A stretch of DNA of 64,000 bases from Blastococcus sp. PRF04-17 (GCF_023016265.1 NZ_CP095412.1:3410001-3474000), one strand, 5' to 3'; counted from the stretch's first letter, positions 1 to 8,829 are shown. The notes: generated by a model from the letters alone, not told the origin. A program made the numbers and translations.

Positions 1-542
1 ACGTCGTCGATGAGAAGGGCATCGACCTCGACCTGCTCAAGCAGGTCAAGGAGGTCGAGCGGGGGCGGATCGAGCTGTACGCCGAGCGCCGCGGGTCGGC
101 CCGGTTCGTGGCCGGCGGCAGCGTCTGGGACGTGCCCTGCGAGGTCGCCGTCCCCAGCGCGACGCAGAACGAGCTGGACGGCGATGCCGCGAAGGTGCTG
201 GCCGCCAACGGCTGCCGCTACGTCGTGGAGGGCGCGAACATGCCCTCGACCCCCGAGGCCGTGGACGTCTTCCGCGCGGCCGGCGTCGCCTTCGCGCCGG
301 GCAAGGCGGCCAACGCCGGCGGCGTGGCCACCTCGGCGCTGGAGATGCAGCAGAACGCCTCGCGCGACCGGTGGACCTTCGAGCACAGCGAGGCCAAGCT
401 CGAGGAGATCATGCGCGGCATCCACACCCGCTGCCACCAGACGGCCGAGGAGTACGGCGCACCCGGCGACCTGGTGCTCGGGGCCAACGTCGCCGGCTTC
501 CTCGAGGTCGCCGAGGCGGTGCACGCCCACGGTCTGATCTAG
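1..542 (+). CDS. gdhA: Glutamate dehydrogenase, C-terminal part (5' end outside window)
   Basis: This is the C-terminal ~180 residues of an NADP-type glutamate dehydrogenase, which interconverts 2-oxoglutarate plus ammonia and glutamate in the cytosol. The reading frame is open from base 3. It shows the Rossmann-domain tail typical of the family: a 'VPCATQNELD'-like stretch (here VPSATQNELDGD), then 'VEGANMPSTPEA', 'APGKAANAGGVATSALEMQQN' split over two helices, and the final ANVAGF helix. The stop is TAG at 540-542. The next gene on the same strand starts 39 bases later. The upstream part, with the catalytic lysines, lies outside the window, so completeness cannot be judged. Confidence 0.93.
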   Translation, partial: VVDEKGIDLDLLKQVKEVERGRIELYAERRGSARFVAGGSVWDVPCEVAVPSATQNELDGDAAKVLAANGCRYVVEGANMPSTPEAVDVFRAAGVAFAPGKAANAGGVATSALEMQQNASRDRWTFEHSEAKLEEIMRGIHTRCHQTAEEYGAPGDLVLGANVAGFLEVAEAVHAHGLI

Positions 543-581
543 GGGGCTGCCGACCGGGCCGACCCGTGCGAGAGTGCTCGC

Positions 582-1160
582 GTGGCCGACAACTACATCG
601 CGCAACTGCCCTTCGGCGCCCCGAAGATCGACGACGAGGCCTTCGTCGCGCCGACCGCGGTCGTCGTGGGCGCGGTGACGATGGGACCGCGGTCGAGCAT
701 CTGGTACGGCGCCGTCGCCCGGGCCGACCACGAGACCATCGAGATCGGCGAGGGCTCGAACGTCCAGGACGGGTGCACCCTGCACTCCGATCCGGGTTTC
801 CCGCTCGTCGTGGGGCGCGACGTCACCGTCGGGCACCGCGTCGTGCTGCACGGCGCGCACATCGAGGACGAGGTGCTCGTCGGCATGGGCAGCGTCGTCA
901 TGAACGGCGCGCGCATCGGCACCGGCTCGATCGTCGCGGCCGGGGCCGTGGTCACGCAGGGCAAGCAGTTCCCGCCGGGATCCGTCATCGCCGGGGTGCC
1001 GGCGAAGGTGGTCCGCGAGGCCACCGACGACGACCTGCTGCACATCCGCGGCAACGCGGCGGCGTACTACGAGCGGCTGCCGGAGGCGCGCAAGGTGCGC
1101 CCGGTGGTCCGCCGTCCGCTGCCGCCGGCCGGCATGGTCCCGGGCGACGCGCTGGCCTGA
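582..1160 (+). CDS. Gamma-class carbonic anhydrase family protein
   Basis: A 192-residue left-handed beta-helix (hexapeptide repeat) protein of the gamma-carbonic anhydrase/YrdA/PaaY family. The three histidines that bind metal in the family are visible at about residues 68 (TLHSD), 85 (VGHR) and 90 (LHGA), together with the conserved RADHETIEIG and NVQDG turns. The GTG at 582 is the first start in frame and fits the usual N-terminus. Whether it hydrates CO2 or has another acyl/metal role cannot be told from sequence. It probably stands alone, or follows gdhA by read-through. Confidence 0.9.
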   Translation: MADNYIAQLPFGAPKIDDEAFVAPTAVVVGAVTMGPRSSIWYGAVARADHETIEIGEGSNVQDGCTLHSDPGFPLVVGRDVTVGHRVVLHGAHIEDEVLVGMGSVVMNGARIGTGSIVAAGAVVTQGKQFPPGSVIAGVPAKVVREATDDDLLHIRGNAAAYYERLPEARKVRPVVRRPLPPAGMVPGDALA

Positions 1161-1176
1161 GAGAGGACCGCCGGCG

Positions 1177-2378
1177 TCAACTCACCAGCCACTCCCGCAG
1201 GCCGGCCAGCAGGCGCTCGACGTCGTCCTTGTCGGTGTAGGGCGCCAGCCCGACGCGCAGGCCGCCGGCATCGCCGAGCCCGAGCCACCGGCTGGGCTCC
1301 AGCGCGTAGAACGAGCCGGCGGGCGCGTTGACGCCGCGTTCGGCGAGGAACCGGTGCGCGCCGGCGGCGTCCCGGCCGTCGAACGTCAGCAGGAGCGTCG
1401 GCGTCCGGACGGCGGCTCGTGACCGGACGCGGACGCCGGGCAGCTCGGCCAGCCCCGCCTCGAGGTGGCCGCGCAGCTCGTCCTCGTGCTCCTCGAGCGC
1501 GGTCAGCGCCGCCACCAGCGCTCGCGGCGCGTGCCGGGCGTGGGAGAGAGGCCGGCCAGGAAGTCGACGGCGGCGGTCGTGCCGGCGAGCAGCTCGTAGG
1601 GGAGCGTGCCGAGCTCGAACCGCTCGGGGACGGCGTCGGGCGACGGCAGCAGCTTCGCGGGACGCAGCGTCTCGAGCAGCGCCGGCGCCGCGGCCAGGAC
1701 GCCGCAGTGCGGGCCGAGGAACTTGTAGGGCGAGCAGGTGTAGAAGTCCGCGCCGAGCGCGCCGAGGTCCACCGGTGCGTGGGCGGTCAGGTGGACGCCG
1801 TCCACCGCGAACAGCGCACCGACGGCGTGCACCCGGGCGGCGATCTCGGCCAGGGGCGGCCGCGTGCCGATGAGGTTGGAGGCACCGGTGACGGCGACCA
1901 GCCGGGTGCGCTCGCCCAGTTGCTCGGCGACGTCGTCCGCGGTCAGTTCGCCGGTGTCCGGGTCGAAGCCGACCCAGCGGACCGTCGCGCCGGCCGCCTC
2001 GGCGGCGATCACCCACGGCCGGACGTTCGCGTCGTGGTCGAGCCGGGTCACCACGACCTCGTCGCCCGGACGCCAGCCGGCGGCCAGCGTGCGGGAGAGG
2101 TCGAAGGTGAGCGAGGTGGCGCTGCGACCGAAGACGATGCCGCGGGGGTCCGCGGCGAGCAGGTCGGCCATCGCCGCCCTCGCCGCGAGCACCGTGTCGT
2201 CGGCCCGACGCTCGGCGGCCGTGGTGCGCCCGCGGTTGGCGATCGACGAGGTCAGCGTCTCGGCGACCGCCCGCGCGACCGGCTCGGGCACCTGGGTGCC
2301 GCCGGGGCCGTCGAAGTGGGCGGTGCCGGAACGCAGGGCCGGGAACTGGGCGCGCACCGCGGCGACGTCGTAGCTCAT
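1177..2378 (-). pseudogene. Cysteine-desulfurase-like class V aminotransferase, one frameshift
   Basis: A PLP-dependent class V aminotransferase of the cysteine-desulfurase-like (SufS-related) group, about 400 residues when repaired. The N-terminal part (start ATG 2378, MSYDVAAVRAQFP) carries the PLP-lysine region TCSPYKFLGPHCG. The C-terminal part continues in another frame with SHARHAPRALVAALTALEE through the end at 1177. The two frames meet near 1541-1552, where one base appears to be missing; the total length is 3n+2. The protein is collinear and complete across the break, so an assembly indel is likelier than decay. A start further upstream would run through the hairpin at 2400-2456, so 2378 is preferred. 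Confidence 0.8.
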
Positions 2379-2399
2379 GTCCCCGACGCTACCGACGCA

Positions 2400-2456
2400 C
2401 GAGATCTGCACACTCGTGGCCATCAGTCGCTGATGGCCACGAGTGTGCAGATCTCG
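2400..2456. terminator. Perfect 27-bp stem hairpin between metX and the aminotransferase
   Basis: Arms 2400-2426 and 2430-2456 are exact reverse complements of each other, with a 3-base loop (TCG). The hairpin begins five bases after the metX stop on the minus strand and lies 22 bases before the aminotransferase start. It has no U-tract, so it is either a U-less terminator or an intergenic palindrome. Confidence 0.75.
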
Positions 2457-2460
2457 CGGG

Positions 2461-3531
2461 TCAGCCGAGGAGGTCCCGCATCAGGCTGCCGACTGTCTCC
2501 GTCTCGATCAGGAAGCCGTCGTGCCCGTACGGCGACTCGATCACCTGCAGGGGCACGCCCAGCCCGTCGGCGACCTCCTGCTGCAGCGCCAGCGGGTAGA
2601 GCCGGTCGCTGTCGACGCCCGCGACGAGCGAGCGGGCGGTCACCCGCGACAGCGCCGCCGCCACGCCCCCGCGCCCGCGCCCGACGTCCCACGTGTTCAT
2701 CACCTCGGTGAGGAGGACGTAGCTGCCCGCGTCGAACCGGCGGGCGAGCTTGTCGGCGTGGTGGTCGAGGTAGGAGGCGACGGCGAACCGGCCGTCGTCC
2801 TGCACCCTCGTCCCGAACCGCTCGCCCAGCTCGAACGCGCTGCGGTAGGTCAGGTGCGCGATCCGGCGGGCGACGCCCAGCCCGTCGACCGGCGGGTCGT
2901 CGAGCGGGAAGTCGCCCCCGCGCCAGCGCGGATCGGCCCGGATCGCGGCCTGCTGCGTGGTCTGGGTCCCGATCTGGTCGGCGGTGGCCACCGCACCGGA
3001 CGCCAGGAAGAACAGCGTGGCCACGCGGTCGGGCAGCGCGACCGCCCACTCCAGGGCCCGCATGCCGCCCATCGATCCGCCGACCACGCAGGCCCACCGC
3101 TCGACGCCGAGGGCATCGGCCAGCGCCGCCTCGACCCGTACCTGGTCGCCGACGGTGATCTCGGGGAACCGCGATCCCCACGGCCCGTCGTCCGGTGCGT
3201 TCGACGACGGCCCCGTCGTCCCCTGGCAGCCGCCCAGCACGTTGGCGCACACGACGAAGAACCGCTCGGTGTCCAGCGGGGCGCCCGGCCCCACCAGGCC
3301 AGCCCACCAGCCCGGTGTCGCATGTCCCGGACCGACCGCGCCGACCACGTGGCTGTCCCCGGTCAGCGCGTGCTCGACCAGCACGGCGTTGCCGCCTCCG
3401 GGCGCGAGCGTGCCCCACGTCTCGTACGCGACGCGCACGCCCGGCAGCCGACCGCCGCGCTCCAGCGAGAGGGCGGGCAGGTCGACGAACCGGCGGTCAC
3501 CCGCCGGATCCCCCTCGACCCACCCGCCCAC
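2461..3531 (-). CDS. metX: Homoserine O-acetyltransferase
   Basis: Transfers the acetyl group of acetyl-CoA to L-homoserine, giving the substrate of MetY in methionine synthesis. It is an alpha/beta-hydrolase of 356 residues. The nucleophile elbow GGSMGGMRALEWA has Ser at about residue 153; the acid is in GVDSDRLYPL and the histidine in SPYGHDGF near the C-terminus. The GTG at 3531 was chosen because it follows the metY stop by one base. Longer alternatives would overlap metY by about 100 bases with non-family sequence. It is co-transcribed with metY behind the SAM riboswitch. Acetyl rather than succinyl specificity is inferred from the actinobacterial family. Confidence 0.95.
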   Translation of the reverse strand: MGGWVEGDPAGDRRFVDLPALSLERGGRLPGVRVAYETWGTLAPGGGNAVLVEHALTGDSHVVGAVGPGHATPGWWAGLVGPGAPLDTERFFVVCANVLGGCQGTTGPSSNAPDDGPWGSRFPEITVGDQVRVEAALADALGVERWACVVGGSMGGMRALEWAVALPDRVATLFFLASGAVATADQIGTQTTQQAAIRADPRWRGGDFPLDDPPVDGLGVARRIAHLTYRSAFELGERFGTRVQDDGRFAVASYLDHHADKLARRFDAGSYVLLTEVMNTWDVGRGRGGVAAALSRVTARSLVAGVDSDRLYPLALQQEVADGLGVPLQVIESPYGHDGFLIETETVGSLMRDLLG

Positions 3532-3532
3532 G

Positions 3533-4825
3533 TCAGCCGGACTTGGCCGCGCGGAACCCTGCCTCCAGGTCGGCCAGGATGTCCTCGATCCCCTCGAGGC
3601 CGATCGCCAGCCGCACCAGGCCCGGGGTGACACCGGTGGTCAGCTGCTCCTCGGGGGTCAGCTGCGAGTGCGTCGTCGAGGCCGGGTGGATCACCAGCGA
3701 GCGGACGTCGCCGATGTTGGCCACGTGGCTGAACAGCTCGAGCGCCTCGACGAACTTCTGGCCCGCCTCCCGGCCGCCGTGCAGCTCGAAGGTCAGGACG
3801 GCGCCGGCTCCCCGCGGGGCGTACTTCTGTGCCGCGGCGTGCCACCTCGACGACGGCAGGCCCGGGTAGTTCACCGAGTCGACCGCGTCGTGCGCCTCGA
3901 GCCACTCGGCGACCCGCTGGGTGTTGGCCACGTGCCGCTCCATGCGCAGCGAGAGCGTCTCGATGCCCTGGACGACGAGGAACGCGTTGAACGGCGAGAT
4001 GGCCGGACCGAGGTCGCGGAGCAGTTGCACCCGGGCCTTGAGGGCGAAGGCGGGAGCGCCGAGGTCGGCGTAGACCACGCCGTGGTACGTCGGGTCGGGC
4101 GTGGTGAAGCCGGGGAACTTGCCCTGCGTCCAGTCGAAGTTCCCACCGTCGACGATCAGGCCGGCGATGACCGTGCCGTGTCCGCCCAGGTACTTCGTCG
4201 CTGAGTGCACGACGATGTCGGCGCCGAAGTCCAGCGGCCGGATGAGGTACGGGGTCGCGATGGTGTTGTCGACGATCAGCGGCACGCCGTTGCGGTGCGC
4301 CACCTCGGCGACGGTCGCGATGTCGAGGATGTCGCCCTTGGGGTTGCCGATCGACTCGCCGAAGAACGCCTTGGTGTTCTCCTGCACGAGCGACTGCCAG
4401 TTCTCCGGGTCGTCGGGGTCCTCGACGAAGGAGACGGTGATGCCGAGCTTCGGCAGCGAGTGGTGCAGCAGGTTGTAGGTGCCGCCGTAGAGCGAGGCGG
4501 AGGCGACCACGTGATCGCCGGCCTCGGCGAGGTTGAGGATGGCGAGGGTCTCCGCGGCCTGGCCGCTGGCCACCGCGAGCGCCGCGACGCCGCCCTCCAG
4601 TGACGCGACGCGCTGCTCGAGGGCGTCCTGCGTCGGGTTCATGATCCGCGTGTAGATGTTGCCCAGCTCGGCCAGCGCGAACAGGTCGGCGGCGTGCTGG
4701 CTGTCGCGGAACTGGTACGCCGTGGTCGCGTAGATGGGCAGCGCGCGGGCGCCGGTCGTTGGGTCGGGGCTGGTCCCGGCGTGGATCTGCCGGGTCTCGA
4801 AGCTCCAGCTCTGCGGATCGGTCAT
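3533..4825 (-). CDS. metY: O-acetylhomoserine sulfhydrylase
   Basis: A Cys/Met-metabolism PLP enzyme of 430 residues that joins O-acetylhomoserine with sulfide to give homocysteine. The PLP lysine lies in VVHSATKYLGGHGTVIAG, and the family hallmarks YGGTYNLL and ESIGNPKGDI are present. The start is ATG 4825, with GAGAGGAG a few bases upstream as ribosome binding site. It is the first gene of a two-gene operon, separated from metX by one base. A SAM-IV-type aptamer in its leader predicts repression by S-adenosylmethionine. Confidence 0.95.
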   Translation of the reverse strand: MTDPQSWSFETRQIHAGTSPDPTTGARALPIYATTAYQFRDSQHAADLFALAELGNIYTRIMNPTQDALEQRVASLEGGVAALAVASGQAAETLAILNLAEAGDHVVASASLYGGTYNLLHHSLPKLGITVSFVEDPDDPENWQSLVQENTKAFFGESIGNPKGDILDIATVAEVAHRNGVPLIVDNTIATPYLIRPLDFGADIVVHSATKYLGGHGTVIAGLIVDGGNFDWTQGKFPGFTTPDPTYHGVVYADLGAPAFALKARVQLLRDLGPAISPFNAFLVVQGIETLSLRMERHVANTQRVAEWLEAHDAVDSVNYPGLPSSRWHAAAQKYAPRGAGAVLTFELHGGREAGQKFVEALELFSHVANIGDVRSLVIHPASTTHSQLTPEEQLTTGVTPGLVRLAIGLEGIEDILADLEAGFRAAKSG

Positions 4826-4904
4826 GCGCCAGCTCCTCTCGTCGCGGAGAACCTGCGGCGCTCGAGGAACTCCGTCCTTGCCGGGCGGCGGGCGCCGTCC
4901 GGCC

Positions 4905-4985
4905 GGCTCTTCCCCTGGAGCACCTCAGACGGAGTAGAGGTTGCCGGGCAGCCAGCCAGGTGCTTGTCGCTGCCTCTCGTGAGCC
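4905..4985 (-). promoter_or_regulatory. SAM-IV-like riboswitch upstream of metY
   Basis: Read on the minus strand, the leader runs GGCTCACGAGAGGCAGCGAC, then AAGC, a GC-rich hairpin, GCCCGGCAACCTCTACTCCG, and closes with GAGCC. The outer pair GGCTC/GAGCC forms P1. The ACGAG, GGCAGCGACAAGC and CCCGGCAACC blocks are the conserved core of SAM-I/SAM-IV aptamers, which in actinobacteria precede metY. It lies about 80 bases before the metY start. A second GC-rich hairpin (about 4868-4900) follows the aptamer and may be the expression platform. The SAM-IV rather than SAM-I assignment is by recall of the consensus. Confidence 0.82.
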
Positions 4986-5009
4986 ACCGCCGATCCTAAG
5001 GGCACCCGG

Positions 5010-5025
5010 TGTCCCACGTGAAACA
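5010..5025. other. parS-like 16-mer
   Basis: TGTCCCACGTGAAACA matches the bacterial ParB-binding site TGTTTCACGTGAAACA at 14 of 16 positions, including the whole right half and the CACGTG core. It lies in the intergenic stretch between metY and the alcohol dehydrogenase. A single degenerate site is weak evidence for function. Confidence 0.35.
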
Positions 5026-5117
5026 TGGGTCCCGCCCAGTGGACGCCGGCTGGTTCGGCCCGCGGGTGGCGGTGGGCACCCGTTCGGCCCGGGACGACGC
5101 CGGGCAGGCTGGCGCCC

Positions 5118-6146
5118 GTGCGCGCGCTGGTCTTCGAATCCTTCGGCGGTCCTCTCGAGGTGCGGGAGGTGCCCGAGCCGGATCCACGGCCCGGTGGGGT
5201 CGTCGTCCGCGTCGGCGCCAGCGGGATCTGCCGCAGCGACTGGCACGGCTGGCAGGGCCACGATCCCGACGTCGTCCTGCCGCACGTGCCCGGGCACGAG
5301 CTGGCCGGCACGGTGGCAGCGGTCGGCGACGGGGTGACCCGGTGGTCGGTGGGGGACCGGGTGACGGTCCCGTTCGTGAACGCCTGCGGCCGGTGCGCGC
5401 AGTGCGCGACCGGCGACCACCAGGTGTGCGCGCGGCAGACGCAGCCGGGCTTCACGCACTGGGGCTCGCTGGCCGAACTCGTCGCCCTCGACGCCGCCGA
5501 CGTCAACCTCGTCGCCGTCGCGGCGGAGCTCGACCTCGCCACCGCGGCCGCGCTCGGTTGCCGGTACGCCACGGCCTTCCGGGCCGTCGCCCAGGTCGGG
5601 CGGGTGCGGACCGGCGAGTGGGTGGCGGTGCACGGCTGTGGCGGCGTGGGGCTCTCCGCCGTCCAGATCGCCGTGGCCGCGGGCGCCCGGGTGGTCGCCG
5701 TCGACGTGTCGCCGGCGGCGCTGGATCTGGCCGGGGAGCTCGGCGCCGAGCACCTCGTGGCCGGGGACGGCGACGTTCCGGCCGCCGTCGCCGAGCTCAC
5801 CGGCGGCGGTGCGCACCTCTCGCTGGACGCCCTCGGGGCCCCGGCCACGTGCGGCAACTCCGTCCGGAGCCTGCGCCCCCGCGGCCGGCACGTGCAGGTC
5901 GGCCTGCTCCCGCCGTCGGTCGGCCGGCCGCAGCTGCCCATGGAGCGGGTGATCGCGCTCGAGCTCGAGGTCCTGGGCAGCCATGGCATGGCCGCGCACG
6001 CCTATCCCGAGCTGCTGGGCCTGATCGCGGCCGGCCGGCTGGACCCGCGTCGCCTCGTGACGCGGGAACTTGGCCTCGACGAGGCCGGCGCCGCGCTGGC
6101 CGAGGTGGGCCGGCAGCCAGGCATCGCCGTCGTCACGTCGTTCTGA
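5118..6146 (+). CDS. Zinc-dependent alcohol dehydrogenase
   Basis: A medium-chain dehydrogenase of 342 residues that oxidises an alcohol or related substrate with NAD(P). The N-terminal GroES-like domain has the catalytic zinc ligands (GICRSDWHG and PGHELAG), and the structural zinc is held by the four cysteines of CGRCAQCATGDHQVC. The Rossmann fold begins at GCGGVGLSAVQIAVAAG. The GTG at 5118 gives the usual N-terminus (MRALVFESFGGP); starts further upstream add low-complexity sequence. Substrate is not predictable. It is transcribed away from metY and probably stands alone. Confidence 0.9.
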   Translation: MRALVFESFGGPLEVREVPEPDPRPGGVVVRVGASGICRSDWHGWQGHDPDVVLPHVPGHELAGTVAAVGDGVTRWSVGDRVTVPFVNACGRCAQCATGDHQVCARQTQPGFTHWGSLAELVALDAADVNLVAVAAELDLATAAALGCRYATAFRAVAQVGRVRTGEWVAVHGCGGVGLSAVQIAVAAGARVVAVDVSPAALDLAGELGAEHLVAGDGDVPAAVAELTGGGAHLSLDALGAPATCGNSVRSLRPRGRHVQVGLLPPSVGRPQLPMERVIALELEVLGSHGMAAHAYPELLGLIAAGRLDPRRLVTRELGLDEAGAALAEVGRQPGIAVVTSF

Positions 6147-6149
6147 GGC

Positions 6150-6608
6150 TCATCCTGGCGGGCTGACCGTCGTCGGCATCGTCCCCGGGCCCGGAGGTGC
6201 GGTCTCCGTCGGCGCCGTGGTCCCGGTGGGCGCGTCCGGCGTCGTGGTCGTGGGCGGCTCGCCCGGCGTCGTCGTCGGAAAGTCCTCGGTCGTCGTCGGG
6301 GTCTGCGTGGTGGTGCCCGGCTCGTCGGTCGCCGGCGGGGTCGTCGTCGCGGGGGCCGCCGGCGTCGTGGTCGACGCCGGCTGCTGGTTCGAGGTCTCGG
6401 CGGTCGGTCCTCGTCCCGTGGGGGTGGGCCGGATCTCCAGGTAGAGCAGGCCGAGGCCGACGAAGAGCACGGCCAGGACCACCGTCGAGGTGCGGGCGCG
6501 GCCCAGGTGGGCCGGCAGCTTCGACCACCGCGACCGAGCCGGCGCGGTGCTGACCGTGGGGGCGACCTCGGGCTGCTGCTCGGGACGCCCGTCCTGCGGG
6601 GCGGTCAT
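6150..6608 (-). CDS. Thr/Pro-rich single-pass membrane protein
   Basis: A 152-residue protein with no recognised domain. It has a ~45-residue cytosolic N-terminus, one transmembrane helix (VVLAVLFVGLGLLYL, about residues 43-58), and then about 90 residues dominated by Thr, Pro, Ala and Gly, with many TTTP and TTTPD runs, expected outside the membrane. Its ATG overlaps the stop of the upstream mscS-like gene (ATGA), so the two are probably translated together. The stalk may span the wall or be glycosylated; that is inference. The stop is three bases from the convergent dehydrogenase stop. Confidence 0.75.
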   Translation of the reverse strand: MTAPQDGRPEQQPEVAPTVSTAPARSRWSKLPAHLGRARTSTVVLAVLFVGLGLLYLEIRPTPTGRGPTAETSNQQPASTTTPAAPATTTPPATDEPGTTTQTPTTTEDFPTTTPGEPPTTTTPDAPTGTTAPTETAPPGPGTMPTTVSPPG

Positions 6609-7501
6609 CGCTCCCCCTCCCGGGCCAGCTGGACGTCGCCGGCCGGGGCCTCGACCGTGGTGGGAGGAGGCACGCTCATGCCCTGGTCGCGGAACGCCAG
6701 GACGACGCGGGCGCGCAGGTCACGGCCCACCTCGAACTGCTTGCCCGGCAACGTCCGCGCGACCATGCGCACGTTGACCTGGTCGAGGTCGAGGCTCTCG
6801 ACGCCCATGACGCTGGGCGGGTCGAGGAGCAGCGGCCGCAGTCCGGGGTCGCGGAAGGCCTCCCGTCCCACCTCGCGGAGGACCTCGTTGACCCGGTTGA
6901 CGTCGACGCTGGTCGGCACCGGGACGTCGACGACGGCGCGCGCCCAGTCGCGGGACAGGTTGACCACCTTGGCGATCGCCCCGTTGGGGATCGTGATGAC
7001 CTCGCCGTTCGACGAGCGCATCCGGGTGACGCGGAGCGTGACGTCCTCGATGGTGCCGGTCGCCGGCTCCCCCGCCCCCGTCACGCTGATCGCGACGACG
7101 TCGCCGAAGCCGTACTGCCGTTCGGTGATGATGAAGAAGCCGGCCAGGACGTCTCCGACGATCCGCTGCGCGCCGAAGCCCAGTCCGACGCCGAGGGCGG
7201 CCGTCGGGGCCACCAGCCCGGTGATCGGCACCCCGAGCCGGTCCAGCACGAAGAAGCTCGCGACCGACCAGATCAGCACGATCGCCGCCCAGCTCAGCAC
7301 CTGGATCAGGGAGTGACGGTGCTTCGCCGCCTCCGAGCGAACGAGGGCGTCGCCGCCGGTGGCCTGGCTGTCGATCCGGTCGGTGATCTTCGACGCCACC
7401 CACGAGACGAACCGGGCGAGCAAGACCGCTCCGATGACGATGAGGACGACTTCCAGGCCGCGTCCCGACAGCCAGTCCCGCAGCTCGATCAGCGCGTCCA
7501 T
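6605..7501 (-). CDS. Mechanosensitive ion channel, MscS family
   Basis: A 298-residue small-conductance mechanosensitive channel that releases solutes on hypo-osmotic shock. It has an N-terminal helix (VVLIVIGAVLLARFV), a second near 80-100, and the pore-lining helix and beta domain LGVGLGFGAQRIVGDVLAG, which is the MscS signature. After this come the SNGEVITIPNG beta domain and the alpha/beta C-terminal domain. It starts at ATG 7501 and ends in an ATGA overlap with the Thr/Pro-rich protein gene, suggesting functional coupling. Confidence 0.92.
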   Translation of the reverse strand: MDALIELRDWLSGRGLEVVLIVIGAVLLARFVSWVASKITDRIDSQATGGDALVRSEAAKHRHSLIQVLSWAAIVLIWSVASFFVLDRLGVPITGLVAPTAALGVGLGFGAQRIVGDVLAGFFIITERQYGFGDVVAISVTGAGEPATGTIEDVTLRVTRMRSSNGEVITIPNGAIAKVVNLSRDWARAVVDVPVPTSVDVNRVNEVLREVGREAFRDPGLRPLLLDPPSVMGVESLDLDQVNVRMVARTLPGKQFEVGRDLRARVVLAFRDQGMSVPPPTTVEAPAGDVQLAREGER

Positions 7502-7573
7502 GCATCTCCAGAGGATCGGGAAGTCATCGTCTCCACCTTCGTCGTCCGAGCGGGCATCCGCCAGGCGCAGCGG

Positions 7574-8361
7574 TCAGCGGGGCTCCACGAACAGCGACTG
7601 GGCCGACCGGCCGACGGCGCCCTCGCCGTCGAACAGGACGGCGGTGCACTGCGCCGCGCCCGTGCCGCCGAGGACCGTGCGCGCGTCCATGCCCAGCCAG
7701 TCGCCCCGGGGCGGGCGCTGCAGCGAGACGAGCAGGTCGACGTTGGCGAAGGTGGCGCGGCTCCAGTCCAGCGCGGCCGAGATGCCGCTGGCCGCGTCGG
7801 TCATCACCAGCAGGTGCTGCAGCGGCGTCATGGGCTCGCCGGCCACGAGCTGGCACCGCGGTCGCGTCCAGGCCGACGCCGGGCCGGGGGAATTGAAGCT
7901 GCCGGTGGCGAACCGCCACTCCAGGGCCCGGTGGTAGGCGACCTCCTCGGTGAAGAAGGCGGCGTCCTCGGGCCGGCTCTGCTCCGGGCGGCGGCTGCCG
8001 GGTGCGGCAGGTCGGTCGTGGCGGACCCGTCCGTCCGGGTCCGCATTCGCCAGGCCGACAGCCGCATGAGCGGCCGGTCCTCGGCGCCGGTCAGGACGGC
8101 CTCCACCAGCTCGATCCGGCGGCCCGGGCGCACCACCGCCGTCCGGACGGCGACCGGTCCGACCGGCACCGGCGCGAAGATGTCGTAGGCCATGCGCACC
8201 GTCTGACCGCCCTCGACGCCGCCGGCCGCCTCCGCCGCGCGCAGCAGCAGCGCGGCCGGGGGCCCGGCGTGCTGCAGGCCCGGGTCCCAGGGGCCGATGG
8301 TCAGCGCGGTCGCCACATAGCCGTCGTCCGTCGGCTCGTACAGCGCGGTCGGGAGCTCCAT
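7574..8361 (-). pseudogene. Acyl-CoA thioesterase (TesB-like, double hot-dog), one frameshift
   Basis: A thioesterase-family protein of about 263 residues after repair. The N-terminal hot-dog begins at ATG 8361 (MELPTALYEPTDDGYVATA) with QHAGPPAALLLRA. The C-terminal hot-dog (FFTEEVAYHRALEWRF, then MTDAASGISAALDWSRATFANVDLLV) is in another frame and ends at 7574. The frames meet around 7984-7996 in a GC-rich run. The span is 3n+2, meaning one missing base. Both halves are collinear and intact, which suggests an assembly error. The substrate is unknown. Confidence 0.75.
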
Positions 8362-8383
8362 GCCCCCGAGTCTCTCGGTCCGG

Positions 8384-8751
8384 TCAGGAGCCGGAGCGCC
8401 GGGCCTCCCACACCGCCGCGGCCGTCCAGGCCGCCGCCGCCACCGCGACGAGGGTCCACAGCCACCGCAGCTCCGCGTCGGTCGACAGCAGGAGCAGGAC
8501 GGCGACCACGAGCACCGCGCCGCCAACGGAACCGTGGTGAGCAGGGTGCGCAGGGTGTCCGGGCCCGGGATCACGACGAAGACGATCGCCGCCACGACGA
8601 GCAGGAACGCGCAGAGCGCCGCCAGGAACGCCGACGTCAGGCCGTACTGGTCGGGCAGGACGACGGCGGCGAGACCGAAGCCCACGACACCGAGGCCCAG
8701 GCCGGTCATGGTCCGCCGCCGCCGGTCCGACCACGCCGGGCGGGGTTCCAT
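8384..8751 (-). pseudogene. Small four-helix membrane protein, one frameshift
   Basis: A hypothetical membrane protein of about 122 residues when one base is restored near 8520-8530. From ATG 8751 it reads MEPRPAWSDRRRRTMTG, then hydrophobic helices (GLGLGVVGFGLAAVVL; FLAALCAFLLVVAAIVFVV). After the break, in another frame, come AVLVVAVLLLLSTDAELRWLWTLVAVAAAAW and the end AVWEARRSGS. No family is recognised. It sits 23 bases upstream of the thioesterase and may be co-transcribed with it. Confidence 0.5.
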
Positions 8752-8829
8752 GTGCCCAGTGTGCCCGCGGCGCAGGTGGGGCCTGCACTCTCGCTTGACC
8801 TGAGCCCCGCGCACGGGCAGCGTGCCGCC

